The notes: a model not told the origin generated them from the sequence alone. Positions 7,401-17,897 are shown, counted from the first letter of the stretch. The stretch is DNA of 64,000 bases from Snodgrassella sp. CFCC 13594 (GCF_001590725.1 NZ_LQXR01000010.1:1-64000); one strand, 5' to 3'. Translations and numbers: made by a program.

Positions 7401-7452
7401 AAAAAATCCACATACGTTATGCTTTACAATAGCATAGATATGTGGATTTTTT
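7401..7452. terminator. Long hairpin between the element 2 end and tnsC'
   Basis: AAAAAATCCACATA (7401-7414) pairs with TATGTGGATTTTTT (7439-7452), and an inner TATGCT pairs with AGCATA. A-runs and T-runs on both sides make it a bidirectional terminator candidate. It abuts the ATG of the truncated tnsC and occupies the place where tnsA and tnsB should be. Confidence 0.65.
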
Positions 7453-8421
7453 ATGGCTAATTTAAAAAATGCTCAGAATCATGAATTCAAAATTCATAAG
7501 AATTCAGGTGGTGCTGAAAAAATGCTGAACTTCTTTGTCACCTTAATCAATGTTGTAGGTTTGCCCGTGGTTATGGTCGGCACACCTAAAGCCAAATTTA
7601 TATTCGATGGTGATCTGCGTTCAGCACGTCGTGGGGCTGGTTTCGGGGCTGTTATATGGGAACCTATGAAGAACACTCCCCCATTATCAAATACTACGAC
7701 TAGAACAGAATGGATGGCTTTCACCAATGCACTTTGGAAATATCAATGGCTCACCCATAAAGAACAACTGAGTGAAGAAATTCGAGACTGTTGGTATGAA
7801 CTCTCTCAAGGCGTACTGGATATAGTCGTCAAACTTTTTGTTTTGGCTCAATGCCGAGCGATCATGACAGGATTAGAAAGAATAACACCTAGTTTGCTTA
7901 GACAAGTTTATGAGGATGAACTCAAATTTGTCCATCCTATGATAGAAGCACTTAAGTCTGGAGATCCTAATCGCATCGCACTCTATTCTGACTTAACTAT
8001 TCCATATGTCGATAAAACCTTACTTTTACTTCAGAAAAAAATAGAAGAAGAACAAGAAAAAGTTGAACAATATAATGGAAATGTACATGCACAAAGATTG
8101 CATAACCTACTTATTGCCACTGGATATCCAGAATCTAAAGTAATCTCTACGATCAAAAAAGCCTTTGCCGACTTCCCCCATCTTAATATGCAAGAACTCA
8201 TGCCTATCGTTTCGAATTGGCTCACTGAAGTTGAGACAGATAAAGAAACTAGGCCTGAAAAAACTAATCTCAAAAAAATAAAACAACGTGAATGGATGAG
8301 CTTACCGTCAGATGATTTAAGGTTTAAGTTTTCTCAAAAGCAAAAATCTCAAAATTTTTATGACATTCTTCAATCAAGTGATTTAATTTTTAATACTCAA
8401 ACTTGGGTGCAATCAATGTGA
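7453..8421 (+). pseudogene. tnsC: tnsC, 5'-truncated
   Basis: The 322-residue frame matches the C-terminal part of the Tn7 regulator ATPase TnsC (555 residues). From residue 17 on, NSGGAEKMLNFFVTLIN and DLRSARRGAGFGAV match; further on ELSQGVLDIVVKLFVLAQ and LRQVYEDELKFVHPM follow Tn7 TnsC closely. About 245 N-terminal residues are gone, including Walker A and Walker B, so it cannot bind or hydrolyse ATP. The first 16 residues do not align and mark the deletion joint near 7500. The open frame is kept, so a C-terminal fragment could still be made. Confidence 0.9.
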
Positions 8422-8434
8422 TAGTAGAATTAAT

Positions 8435-9230
8435 ATGTTGAATTTCCCTACACCATATCCCAATGAGTTAATTTACAGCACGATTGCAAGAGCTGGAATT
8501 CATCATGCTATTACAAGCCCTAAGCAATTACTTGAAGATGATGTTCAAATCATTGATGTTGTACCGACACACTTCGACTTCCTAGAGGCCATTGAAACAA
8601 GGAAAACTTCTAAAAAAACTAGGCATAGAAATCATGGTACAAAAGATCAAGACTTACCATCCACTAATGCGACATCGGAAGTTAGCACCAACGAACCTAT
8701 TTCTGAGGGTACTATCTCCCCTCTGCTGAATTCAATGGTGTTGAAGATAAAACTGAAGTTCTTCATGTGTATCTTGACCGTTTCTCTGCATTTCAACAAA
8801 TGATTGATTTTTTTGCAAAGAAAAATCAGTTAAAAATTTTAGCTTTCAACTTCACAAATTACCTAACATTCAAGGCCACTCCAAACATATAAAGACTGAT
8901 GGTAATCCTAGATGTATCGCAGAAGTCAGTTTTCAATTTAATGGGCAAAATATTGTGATCTTAGAAGTAGATATTTCTGACAATAAGAAACCTCTCTCAA
9001 CTCGTGTTTTATCGATTAAAGACTTAAATCAATGGAATCATTCTGATCGAGCAAAAGTACTTGAGCTTATTGTTACTCAATGCTTACGTTGGCCAAAAGG
9101 AATCTTTAAGCATATTTGCTATAAAAATAATACGTTAAACCATCCTAAAATAAACTCCAACAATCAAGAAACTCCTGATCACGAACTACAAGGATGGGCA
9201 CATCGTTTATCAAATACGCTCATTAGATAG
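8435..9230 (+). pseudogene. tnsD-tnsE deletion fusion, frameshifted
   Basis: The first 36 residues are the TnsD N-terminus (NFPTPYPNELIYSTIARAG, then SPKQLLEDD). At about 8540 the frame passes directly into the middle of TnsE (VVPTHFDF, then VSTNEPISEG), so an in-frame deletion removed most of tnsD and about 300 codons of tnsE. Near 8720 the TnsE frame shifts: a second frame carries LDRFSAFQQMIDFF and stops near 8890, and a third carries ILEVDISDNKKPLSTRVLS through HPK and ELQGWAHRL to the stop at 9230. The TnsE part differs clearly from the intact TnsE of element 1, so it is a separate lineage. Confidence 0.85.
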
Positions 9231-9333
9231 ATAACAATGAAATATATCGAATAAACAATATATTTAATGAAAACTATCTTAAATTATAAATTTCATATAA
9301 ATTCTTTAAAAATATAACTTTTGGGTCCAATTT

Positions 9334-11133
9334 ATGTGGTCGGATATAGAATCTAAAATAGACTTTTTAAACTATTCTGAAGCATCAGAAATTATTATTA
9401 ATGTTCTTCAAAATCCGCAAATGTTACCTATTTCAATAGGCGTATTTGGATCATGGGGTACTGGCAAATCTACGATCTTAAATCTTATTCAAAACAATTT
9501 AGAACGTATTGAAAACCATGATGATTATATAATTATTAGATTTGATGCTTGGTTATATCAGGGTTTTGATGACGCTAGGGCTTCACTATTAGAGGTCATT
9601 AATACTGAAATTTCAAAATTGGTCAAACAAGATGAAAAATTATACGAAAAAGCATTAAGTATCGGAAAAAGAATTAATAAGTTGCGTGCTCTAGGTTGGG
9701 CTGCCGAAGGTACGGCTTTAGCTTTTGGCGTTCCTACATTTGGTTTACTTTCAAAAGCCATTGATTCTATTGGTAACGGTATCAATGGCAATGCTAGTGA
9801 AGAAGATGCAACTCACATTACTGAAGTTATTAGTAAAGGACAAGAAAGCTTAAAAGATATTCTTAACGAAGAAAAAAGTACCGCACCTAAGGAAATAACA
9901 GCCTTAAAAAATGAATTTGAAGAATTATTGGAATCATTGAATAAAAAAGTAATTGTCTTTGTTGATAATTTAGATCGATGTCTTCCAAAGCAAACCATTG
10001 AGACCCTTGAATCATTACGACTATTTTTATTCATGAAAAACACAGCTTTTGTGATAGCAGCTGACGAAGAAATGGTGAGATTCGCTGTTAAAGATCATTT
10101 TAATGGGATTGATGAAAGACATATAACTGACTATCTAGATAAACTTATTCAGTTTCCTGTAAAAGTACCTCGTATTAGTACAAGAGAAGTGCGAGCTTAT
10201 TTATTCTTATTGTATGCATCTATCCATGAAAATTATGCAACAGAAACAGCAAAGCTAGAAAATCTTCGAAATGAATTGGAGTCGAATCTGAGGCTTTCTT
10301 GGAAAGATGATCCAATTAAGGTTAAAGATGCTCTTGCCTTATTAGATGAACAGGCAGTTAATACACTTAATCTCTCTAACAACTTTTATGTCTCTGACCG
10401 TATAGCACATCTTCTAGCTGAGAATAAATACATTGAGGGTAATCCACGAATTGTAAAAAGAATGCTTAATGTCATTAGTATGCGTCAAATGATTGCTAGC
10501 GCTAGAAAAATGCCTAACGATATTGGGTTAATCACCAAAATGGCTTTATTTGAAAGATGTTGTAATTCAAAAAGTGTCTCTCTTTTATACAATACAATTA
10601 ACAGTTCATCAGATGGTAAACCTAAAATATTAGAAGAATTAGAAGAATTAACAAATGATATAGATACATTTAAAAACAAATTACCGAAGGAATGGGAAGA
10701 GCATCATGTTTTCTTATTTAGTTGGTTTAGCCTAGAACCAAAGCTAAAAGGTGTAAACCTTAGACCTTTAGTATACTTAAGCAAAGAGACTGTACCTTTA
10801 AGAACTATAACAAAAGGCTTATCTAGTGATGGTGAAGCTGCATTAAAAACTTTATTGAAAGTTACGCATTCTTCTTCTAAAGCAGCAATTCAAGCTATTA
10901 GGAATATTCCAATAGGTGAAGAGTCATTAGTGATGAATCTAATATTAGATGAATTAAATAAACATACTCATTGGGAGGCAAAACCAAATGGTTTCATAGG
11001 CGCATTTTTATTAGCTAGAGAACTAGAAGACACTAGACCTCAGTTTATACATTTCATGAACACGGTCATGGTGGAAAAAACTCCATGGTTTAGCCTATTG
11101 ATAAGTAAAGAAAAATGGTTTCCAAAAAATTAA
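9334..11133 (+). CDS. qatA: QatA, KAP-family P-loop NTPase of the Qat anti-phage system
   Basis: The 599-residue ATPase has Walker A GSWGTGKST at 39-47, an aromatic-rich FDAWLYQG segment typical of KAP NTPases, and Walker B IVFVDNLDRC around 208-217. A hydrophobic Gly/Ala-rich stretch at about 128-150 interrupts the P-loop domain, as in KAP proteins, where it can insert in the membrane. It heads a four-gene operon with qatB, qatC and qatD. In the QatABCD system all four genes are needed for phage defence; the ATPase is thought to power or gate the response. No strong ribosome site is visible before the ATG. There is no sign of frameshift. Confidence 0.9.
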   Translation: MWSDIESKIDFLNYSEASEIIINVLQNPQMLPISIGVFGSWGTGKSTILNLIQNNLERIENHDDYIIIRFDAWLYQGFDDARASLLEVINTEISKLVKQDEKLYEKALSIGKRINKLRALGWAAEGTALAFGVPTFGLLSKAIDSIGNGINGNASEEDATHITEVISKGQESLKDILNEEKSTAPKEITALKNEFEELLESLNKKVIVFVDNLDRCLPKQTIETLESLRLFLFMKNTAFVIAADEEMVRFAVKDHFNGIDERHITDYLDKLIQFPVKVPRISTREVRAYLFLLYASIHENYATETAKLENLRNELESNLRLSWKDDPIKVKDALALLDEQAVNTLNLSNNFYVSDRIAHLLAENKYIEGNPRIVKRMLNVISMRQMIASARKMPNDIGLITKMALFERCCNSKSVSLLYNTINSSSDGKPKILEELEELTNDIDTFKNKLPKEWEEHHVFLFSWFSLEPKLKGVNLRPLVYLSKETVPLRTITKGLSSDGEAALKTLLKVTHSSSKAAIQAIRNIPIGEESLVMNLILDELNKHTHWEAKPNGFIGAFLLARELEDTRPQFIHFMNTVMVEKTPWFSLLISKEKWFPKN

Positions 11134-11147
11134 GGGAGATATAAATC

Positions 11148-11909
11148 ATGGGAACATCAACCTCAAGTAAAGGGCCAGGTAGTAAATCACCATTAGTGCC
11201 TTCATGGGCTGACAATGATGGTCAAGGCCCAGGTAACAATCAATTAGAGCAACGTTTCAGAGGTTTTAGAGCTACCTTAGGACAAGCTGTTTCAATTGGC
11301 GGAGGAAGTACGGATACTCTAAAAAAAGCCCTTGGCCATTATGCCAAGAGTGCCACTGGTGGTAAATCTAACGGGGCAAGAAGATTTAGCTCTATGATAA
11401 GTGGTGGCGGCACTTTATTTGATACTTTAAGGTCATTGCAATCAGGTACAGACACTAATTCCCTAAATATTTCAGATTTACAGGGACAACCTGTAGATGT
11501 GGTAATTGATAAAATTATTGAGTCTATCATCGATGTCAATGGAGATTCAGAGCGTATTAGAGCTGCTATGAATGAAGCTCTAGCAGAGGCTTTAGATGGA
11601 TTATCGACATTTGATTTTTCAAAAATTACTGATGATATTATCGTGGATATGATGATTAATTACCTGACCCAATGTATTTTCGAACAAATTATTTTAGATT
11701 CTAAAACAGCATTTGATAAAGCTGATACACCAGAAAAAGTAGAAATGATCGAATCCAGCTTATTGGAATTAATAAAGACATCAGTAGATTTGAATTTTGG
11801 AAGTCATTTGGAAAATATCAATACACTTTCCAAACAAGACATTGAAACAATACAAAAAAATGCTATCCAAGATATTTGGGGTGAATGGGAGGATCACTTA
11901 AATGATTGA
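11148..11909 (+). CDS. qatB: QatB, Qat anti-phage system protein of unknown function
   Basis: The 253-residue protein has a Gly/Ser/Pro-rich, probably disordered N-terminus (1-35), then a segment with RFRGFRATLGQAVSIGGG and repeated small-residue patches, and an acidic helical C-terminal half. No enzyme motif is seen. It is named by its position between the KAP ATPase and the QueC-like gene, and by the general look of QatB proteins (VPSWADND near the start). AGGGAGA precedes the ATG, and the stop overlaps the qatC start (ATGATTGA), so the two are translationally coupled. Confidence 0.85.
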   Translation: MGTSTSSKGPGSKSPLVPSWADNDGQGPGNNQLEQRFRGFRATLGQAVSIGGGSTDTLKKALGHYAKSATGGKSNGARRFSSMISGGGTLFDTLRSLQSGTDTNSLNISDLQGQPVDVVIDKIIESIIDVNGDSERIRAAMNEALAEALDGLSTFDFSKITDDIIVDMMINYLTQCIFEQIILDSKTAFDKADTPEKVEMIESSLLELIKTSVDLNFGSHLENINTLSKQDIETIQKNAIQDIWGEWEDHLND

Positions 11910-13224
11910 GCTCTATTTTGATACAGACAACACTCAGTTACCTCCTTTATCAGACAGTTTGATTCCTATTCACTTATATGGCTCGCCGGCAAAAAATGGG
12001 GAATATGCAAGTATTGGTCGCCCTTTACTAAATGAAATAAGAAGGATCAAAGAAGATTTAGATGAAACAGCGCTAGATTTCCTGACTATAGCTATGGCCA
12101 TTACTGCAGCTGATACGTTTGTTGAAAGAAATAAGCAGGCTGAAGATGGATGGTGCCGAGAATTTAGGCTTTCAATTCCTCTAATAAATCCTATTATATG
12201 GCTTCAAGAAATTGGTTTATTGTCAGAAATTATGCACTTTTTGAGTGGTGACTTATGGCATTTTGAATTTAGGGCGGGGAATTTTGATTGGCCAACTAAA
12301 ATAAAACGTGGTCGTAAAATACCTCTAGCGGGGCATGACTCTGCATGCCTTTTCTCTGGTGGATTAGATAGTGCTATCGGAATTATTGATCTAACTTCTA
12401 AAAATATTCATCCAGTACTCATTAGTCATGCTTATGCTAGAGATAAGTCTAAACAGGATAATCTATATAACTTATTAGGTTTGAGAAATTCGAAATTTCA
12501 AGTTATTGCATATCCAAGAAAGGCTGGTGATATTCCAACTGACGTACAAATGAGGACTAGAAGCTTTAATTTCATAGCTTTCGGCGCATTAATCAGTACT
12601 GCAATCAGCCAACATCATCAAGCAGGTAAAGTAACAACCTTATATGTGCCAGAAAATGGCTTGATCTCTATTAATCCACCTCTTACTCCGCGTCGAATTG
12701 GTTCATTGAGTACTAGAACAACCCATCCCCATTATATGAAGCTATTAAACGAATTGTTTAAGCGAGTGCATTTACCCGTATTTGTTGAAAATCCTTACCA
12801 ATTTTTGACAAAAGGTGAGATGATGAAAAATTGCTCAAACAAGGCAGTTTTGATGCAAATCGCCAAAGATACAGTGTCTTGTGGTAAATGGAAAAGAACA
12901 GGGATTCAGTGCGGAAAGTGTGTTCCGTGTATAATAAGAAGAGCATCGTTCCATTCAGCTTCTATACCTGACCAAACAGTAGATTATGTTTATAAACAAT
13001 TGGATTTAGTAGTAAAGGATCCAGATAATCGTGATGACCTTATGTCAATGATTCTAGCTATTAGAAAATTGAAAAAGGTAAGAAATCCTAAAATTTGGAT
13101 ATCTAAGTCAGGAGCATTACCTACTGATTTACATGTCAGAAATCAAATTCTAGATACGGTGGTTCGAGGATTTAAAGAAGTTGAAGACTATTTAAAGTCG
13201 CAATCTTTAGGTGTTAATATTTGA
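11902..13224 (+). CDS. qatC: QatC, QueC-like enzyme of the Qat anti-phage system
   Basis: The 440-residue protein has the PP-loop ATP-binding motif LFSGGLDSA around residues 151-159 and a C-terminal cysteine cluster (C333 region: CGKW, then QCGKCVPC) that should bind zinc, both as in QueC (7-cyano-7-deazaguanine synthase). It is about twice the length of housekeeping QueC, with an extra N-terminal domain of about 145 residues. In defence loci such enzymes are proposed to make a deazapurine-type modification on DNA or a protein. The substrate here is unknown. The TGA stop overlaps the TTG start of qatD. Confidence 0.9.
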   Translation: MIELYFDTDNTQLPPLSDSLIPIHLYGSPAKNGEYASIGRPLLNEIRRIKEDLDETALDFLTIAMAITAADTFVERNKQAEDGWCREFRLSIPLINPIIWLQEIGLLSEIMHFLSGDLWHFEFRAGNFDWPTKIKRGRKIPLAGHDSACLFSGGLDSAIGIIDLTSKNIHPVLISHAYARDKSKQDNLYNLLGLRNSKFQVIAYPRKAGDIPTDVQMRTRSFNFIAFGALISTAISQHHQAGKVTTLYVPENGLISINPPLTPRRIGSLSTRTTHPHYMKLLNELFKRVHLPVFVENPYQFLTKGEMMKNCSNKAVLMQIAKDTVSCGKWKRTGIQCGKCVPCIIRRASFHSASIPDQTVDYVYKQLDLVVKDPDNRDDLMSMILAIRKLKKVRNPKIWISKSGALPTDLHVRNQILDTVVRGFKEVEDYLKSQSLGVNI

Positions 13225-13964
13225 TCTACCCCTACATTGATTTTCATTGCCATTTAGATTTATATGATGACCCACATGCTGTAGCAAAAGCATGTGGAGA
13301 TTCTAAAAGCTATATATTATCGGTAACAACAACGCCTAAAGCGTGGTATGGTACGGATGAACTAGCTCGTCATAGTAAAAGAATTAAAACAGCATTGGGT
13401 TTACACCCGCAAATAGCTCATGAGCGCTATAAGGAGCTTGAGCTGTTTGATTCACTAGTTAATCAAACTAGATATATTGGTGAAATTGGACTAGATGGCT
13501 CCCCTAGTTTTCGAAATCATTGGGAAATGCAGAAAAAGGTTTTCTCACACATATTAAAAAAAACTAATAGCGGATCAGCTAAAATTTTAACGATACATAG
13601 CCTCAGAGCAACAAAGCCCGTCATAGAACTCCTAAGTGAAAATTTTGATAACGGTATACCAGTACTGCATTGGTTTACAGGTAATCTTTCTGAGTTAAGA
13701 GAGGCCTTGAAAGCTGGATGCTGGTTTTCAATAAATGAGCGAATGCTAAAAACAGAAAAGGGACGGCAGCTAGTCAAGCACATTCCTAAAAATATGATTT
13801 TAACTGAAACGGATGGGCCATTTATTGTGAATTCTAATATTCCTTTATTACCAGGCCAGGTTCAACCTGCTCTTAATAAGCTTGCAGCTTTATGGGAAGT
13901 AAATCCTGATGAAGCTGCTGCTCAAATTCATGAAAATTTCAAACATTTATTAACAAATACATAA
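13221..13964 (+). CDS. qatD: QatD, TatD-family metal-dependent nuclease
   Basis: This 247-residue TatD-like hydrolase has the metal-binding HCH of DFHCHLDLY (residues 9-11), GLHPQ, the IGEIGLDGS strand, the HSL motif, HWFTG and the closing TETDGPF aspartate. TatD proteins are 3'-5' DNases. The start is TTG at 13221 in a four-base overlap with the qatC stop; no ATG exists close upstream, and the DFHCH motif fixes the N-terminus. It is the last gene of the operon and the likely nuclease of the Qat response. Confidence 0.9.
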   Translation: MIYPYIDFHCHLDLYDDPHAVAKACGDSKSYILSVTTTPKAWYGTDELARHSKRIKTALGLHPQIAHERYKELELFDSLVNQTRYIGEIGLDGSPSFRNHWEMQKKVFSHILKKTNSGSAKILTIHSLRATKPVIELLSENFDNGIPVLHWFTGNLSELREALKAGCWFSINERMLKTEKGRQLVKHIPKNMILTETDGPFIVNSNIPLLPGQVQPALNKLAALWEVNPDEAAAQIHENFKHLLTNT

Positions 13965-13992
13965 CTATGATTTGCATTTAAATAGAAATTTA

Positions 13993-14113
13993 TTAAATTG
14001 TATGTGGTAGCAAATCTTGTCGATTTATATCTAAAGCCCTAGCTATTTCATAGATTTTTTCCAAAGTAGGATTCACCTCCCCCCCCTTTCAGCCCTCCTT
14101 AAATAACTTCGAC
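13993..14113 (-). pseudogene. XRE-family regulator, 3' remnant with a G8 tract
   Basis: Read on the minus strand, the stretch encodes NPTLEKIYEIARALDINRQ, the C-terminal half of an XRE helix-turn-helix domain, ending at a TAA at 13993-13995. Upstream, SYLRRAERG fits the normal motif but is out of frame with it because of a run of eight G (C8 at 14079-14086 on the plus strand); six or nine would restore the frame. No 5' part is seen further right. It may be what is left of a controller gene for the restriction enzyme that follows. The rest of the 13965-14361 gap shows no gene I can support. Confidence 0.65.
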
Positions 14114-14361
14114 CCCAGTATGGGATAGATTGTTTGAACTTGTGAAGCTGTATACTGAATCAATCATGCCTACTGAAGTTTTACAGGGGCTGCAGTTTAT
14201 GAATTTGGTAGGGTATTTTTGATATTTTTTAAAACATAATCATGTAAAGTGTTAATGTTAAAATTATGACATATAGAATATAGTCTTGTTAACCTTAGAT
14301 GTTCTCAAACAAAATAATCTAAAAAATTTTAATATTTCCCTCTGTTGCAGGAGTTGGTTGC

Positions 14362-17300
14362 ATGTCATTATTTCAATCTATTATTGTAAAAAAATATCTT
14401 AACAATCTCAATAAAGAGGAAGTGGATCAAGTATGGGATAAATTTCATTCCCACTTCCAAGACAACGACATACAAGACAACATTAAAAAAAGCAAAGAAG
14501 AGCAATATCAGGAAGGATTTTTACGAGACTTATTTGTCAATATATTCAACTATGTTTTGAATCCAACTGCAGGATTTAATTTAACTACCGAACTTAAAAA
14601 TATTAAAGGTTCTAAAAAGTGCGATGGTGCCATACTCAAAGACTCCAAAGCTCTTGCTGTAATTGAATTAAAAGGCATGGATACTACTGACCTTGCTAGT
14701 ATCGAAGATCAGGCTTTTGGCTACAAAAATAATCATCCAACTTGCCGCTATGTGATGACTTCTAACTTTCAAAAACTACGATTTTATATTGATAACGCTG
14801 TAGAATTTATAGAGTTCGACTTGTTCAAAATAACCAGAGAAGACTTTAATTTTCTATTTCTACTACTAAAATCCGATAATTTACTGGCTGATTTACCACT
14901 TAAAATTAAAAGTGAGAGTATTAGTCAGGAAGAGAAAATCACCAAGCAACTTTATCAAGACTACTCAACTTTTAGACAATTGCTATTCAAAGATTTGGTT
15001 GAAAAAAATCCTCAATACAATTCACTCACATTATTCCAAAAATCTCAAAAATTACTAGATCGCTTATTGTTTATCTTTTTTGCTGAAGATAGCGGTCTAC
15101 TTGCTGCTAACACAGCTCGTACTATGCTAAAAGAATGGGAACATCTTAAAGATTTAAAAATGCCGATTAGCGTATACGACCAATTAAAACGCTATTTTAA
15201 TTTTTTGAATACAGGATACAAAGACAATATTAGCGAAATTTTTGCGTATAACGGCGGCTTATTTAAGCCGGATGATGTATTAGACAATGTCAAAATATCT
15301 GATGATGTACTTAAGCCGCATATTAGTAAACTTGCTGACTATGATTTTTCGAGTGAAGTTGATGTCAATATTTTAGGACGTATCTTTGAAAATAGTTTGA
15401 CTGAAATTGACGAAATCAAAGCCAAATTAAACGGTGATAAACTCGATAAATCACAATCTAAACGTAAAAAAGATGGAGTATTTTACACACCCAAATATAT
15501 TACAAATTATATTGTACAAAATACAATAGGCAAATTGTGTAGCGATAAAAAAGCAGAAATTGGCATTCTAGACGCCGACTATATTATGGATAAAAAACGT
15601 CAAAAGAAAACTCAAGAGGCTTTGCTGCAAAAACTAAAAGACTATCGTGAGTGGTTACTTGCTATCACCATTTGCGACCCTGCATGTGGATCAGGGGCAT
15701 TTCTCAATGAAGCCTTAAATTTCTTAATGACGGAACATGCTTATTTAGATGAATTAGAAAGTAAATTATTTGGCGGTGGCTTGGTATTCCAAGAGGTACG
15801 AAATCACATTTTGGAAAATAACTTGTTTGGGGTAGATATTAATCAAGAATCTGTTGAAATAGCTAAATTATCACTTTGGTTACGTACAGCAGAGCCACAT
15901 CGAAAGCTATCGAATTTGAATGAAAATTTAAAATGTGGCAATTCTTTAATTGATGAAGCTTCTGTAGCTGGAGATAAAGCTTTTGATTGGAAATATGAGT
16001 TCCCAAATGTGTTTAAGAATGGTGGGTTTGATGTAATCATAGGTAACCCACCTTATGGCGCAAAAATAGATATTAAACAACTAAGCCACTTACAAAAAAA
16101 ATATGAGGGAAGTGGGTTAAATAAAATCTTTTCAGATACTTATGTTTTATTTTATATTTTAGGATTAAATCATCTTATAAAAGATGAAGGATTATTAGGT
16201 TATATTGCACCCAATACTTGGCGTACAGTAATAAATGGTAATGATTTTAGGCAGTATTTACTAAAGAATTTCTCTATACATAAAATAGTGCAACATACTG
16301 AAAAAGTATTTACAGATGCCACAGTTGATGTCGATACAATAATTATAAAAAATTCCATCTCAGAAAATAACGATATTTCAGTTATTATTGGTTCATTAAA
16401 AGGTGATTATAAAGTTAATAATGTAAATCAATCTGAATTGTTAGATCAGGCGTTTATAAACTTATCTTTAAGTGACTACCATATAAAAATTAAGAAAAAA
16501 ATAGAGAATCAATCTTATTTGGTTAAAGATTTACTTCTTGTAAAAAATGGTACAAAACCTTATGAAAAAGGTAAGGGACAACCTGCGCAAACAGCGGAAA
16601 CATTAAAAACAAAACCTTTTACATCCGAAATAAAAATTGATGACAGCTTTTCTCCATTAATTGGCGGAAGTAATTTCAATCGCTATGTTATTTTATGGAA
16701 TAATGACAATTGGATAAAATATGGAGAATGGCTAGCAGCACCCAGAGATAAGGCTATTTTTAATGCACCTGAAAAATTAATATTTAGACAAACCTCTGAC
16801 AAGCTTGTAGGTGTATTTGTAGATTCTACATTTATTATGCGGGATAATACGCATATCATTTTATCTAAGCAAAATTCTCAAATTAACTTGAAATTCGCGT
16901 TAGCTTTATTAAATTCTAAATTAGCTAATTTTTATTATCAAGTTATTAATCCTGAAAAAGGCGAAGCTCTAGCTCAAGTAAAAGCTTTTCATTTAGAAAA
17001 CTTGCCAATTAAAAAAATTCCTTTAATAAAACAAGAAAATTTTATAATCAAAGTTGATGAAATTTTATATTTTAATCAAGAACTAAAAAAGCTTAATAAT
17101 AAATTTTTACGAATGCTAGAACGCAAATTTAACCTTACTGAATCATCAAAGAATCTGCAAGGTTGGCGAAATCTGACCTATTCTGAATTAATTAAAGAAT
17201 TAGGTAAAAAGAAAATCAAACTCTCACTTGCTGATGAAGCAGAATGGGAAGATTATTTTTTAGCCGAGCAGCAGAACGCTCAAAGCTTACAAGCTCAAAT

Positions 17301-17388
17301 TATCCAAACTGATAAAGAAATCGACAATATGGTTTATCAGCTTTATGGTCTCACTGATGATGAAATCAAAATTATTGAGTCGTATTAA
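14362..17388 (+). CDS. Single-chain type IIG restriction-modification enzyme (Eco57I-like)
   Basis: The 1008-residue protein fuses nuclease, methylase and specificity parts. The N-terminal third holds a PD-(D/E)XK-like site, CDGAILKDSKALAVIELKG (about residues 90-108). The methylase core has SAM motif I DPACGSGAF (about 438-446) and catalytic NPPYG (about 562-566), the N6-adenine type. The last 300 residues resemble TaqI/Eco57I target-recognition regions. Such enzymes cut a few bases from their site and methylate one strand for self-protection. CAGGAG precedes the ATG. No separate methylase or specificity gene adjoins. The recognition sequence cannot be read. Confidence 0.88.
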   Translation: MSLFQSIIVKKYLNNLNKEEVDQVWDKFHSHFQDNDIQDNIKKSKEEQYQEGFLRDLFVNIFNYVLNPTAGFNLTTELKNIKGSKKCDGAILKDSKALAVIELKGMDTTDLASIEDQAFGYKNNHPTCRYVMTSNFQKLRFYIDNAVEFIEFDLFKITREDFNFLFLLLKSDNLLADLPLKIKSESISQEEKITKQLYQDYSTFRQLLFKDLVEKNPQYNSLTLFQKSQKLLDRLLFIFFAEDSGLLAANTARTMLKEWEHLKDLKMPISVYDQLKRYFNFLNTGYKDNISEIFAYNGGLFKPDDVLDNVKISDDVLKPHISKLADYDFSSEVDVNILGRIFENSLTEIDEIKAKLNGDKLDKSQSKRKKDGVFYTPKYITNYIVQNTIGKLCSDKKAEIGILDADYIMDKKRQKKTQEALLQKLKDYREWLLAITICDPACGSGAFLNEALNFLMTEHAYLDELESKLFGGGLVFQEVRNHILENNLFGVDINQESVEIAKLSLWLRTAEPHRKLSNLNENLKCGNSLIDEASVAGDKAFDWKYEFPNVFKNGGFDVIIGNPPYGAKIDIKQLSHLQKKYEGSGLNKIFSDTYVLFYILGLNHLIKDEGLLGYIAPNTWRTVINGNDFRQYLLKNFSIHKIVQHTEKVFTDATVDVDTIIIKNSISENNDISVIIGSLKGDYKVNNVNQSELLDQAFINLSLSDYHIKIKKKIENQSYLVKDLLLVKNGTKPYEKGKGQPAQTAETLKTKPFTSEIKIDDSFSPLIGGSNFNRYVILWNNDNWIKYGEWLAAPRDKAIFNAPEKLIFRQTSDKLVGVFVDSTFIMRDNTHIILSKQNSQINLKFALALLNSKLANFYYQVINPEKGEALAQVKAFHLENLPIKKIPLIKQENFIIKVDEILYFNQELKKLNNKFLRMLERKFNLTESSKNLQGWRNLTYSELIKELGKKKIKLSLADEAEWEDYFLAEQQNAQSLQAQIIQTDKEIDNMVYQLYGLTDDEIKIIESY

Positions 17389-17417
17389 TAACTTTTATCT
17401 ACTGGTAAAGAAATAAA

Positions 17418-17442
17418 AAACGCCACCTAATTGGTGGCGTTT
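17418..17442. terminator. Terminator after the type IIG enzyme
   Basis: AAACGCCACC, a 5-base loop and GGTGGCGTTT form a perfect 10-bp stem with A-run before and T-rich base after, 30 bases past the stop. Confidence 0.85.
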
Positions 17443-17897
17443 CTAATTGATATTCGATCCTAATTTAGACCAAAATCCTCACCTCCATATCCTCATCAGG
17501 CATGGGCTAATTGATACCTTCATCATCAATCGTAAATTCATTATAGAGAACCTCAGACCGTTAATTTGGGGTTCTTTGCTATCTTTGCATAATTATTTTA
17601 AATATTTATCCTATTTAATCAAATCCTCAACACGCCCTAGTGTTAAATAACTCAAGATATGAGTAATAGTTCACGTACACATCTAGTGCAATGAGAATGA
17701 TGCGCACATCTATATGAGAATGGGGGCTCACTTAAATGATAATCTACACTTATAGACTTTCCAGAATTAAAAAATGAAATACTACGAAGAAAAAATCAAT
17801 TACTTCAAGATATTGATAAACTGAAAAGCTTACACTGACTTTCTAACATCACTGATATAGTATGGAAATAGACTCGACAGCCCTAAAGTTGCATTTC
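17443..17897. other. AT-rich stretch without a supportable gene
   Basis: Only short broken frames are present. One plus-strand frame at 17447-17650 has no recognisable motif or ribosome site. A fragment near 17755-17838 reads as a short helical peptide ending KLKSLH before a stop and may be the tail of a lost gene. The stretch lies between the type IIG terminator and the transposon end. Confidence 0.4.

Noticed and set aside
17447-17650. 67-codon plus-strand frame after the type IIG enzyme
   Set aside because: No ribosome site, no family pattern, follows a strong terminator; probably non-coding.
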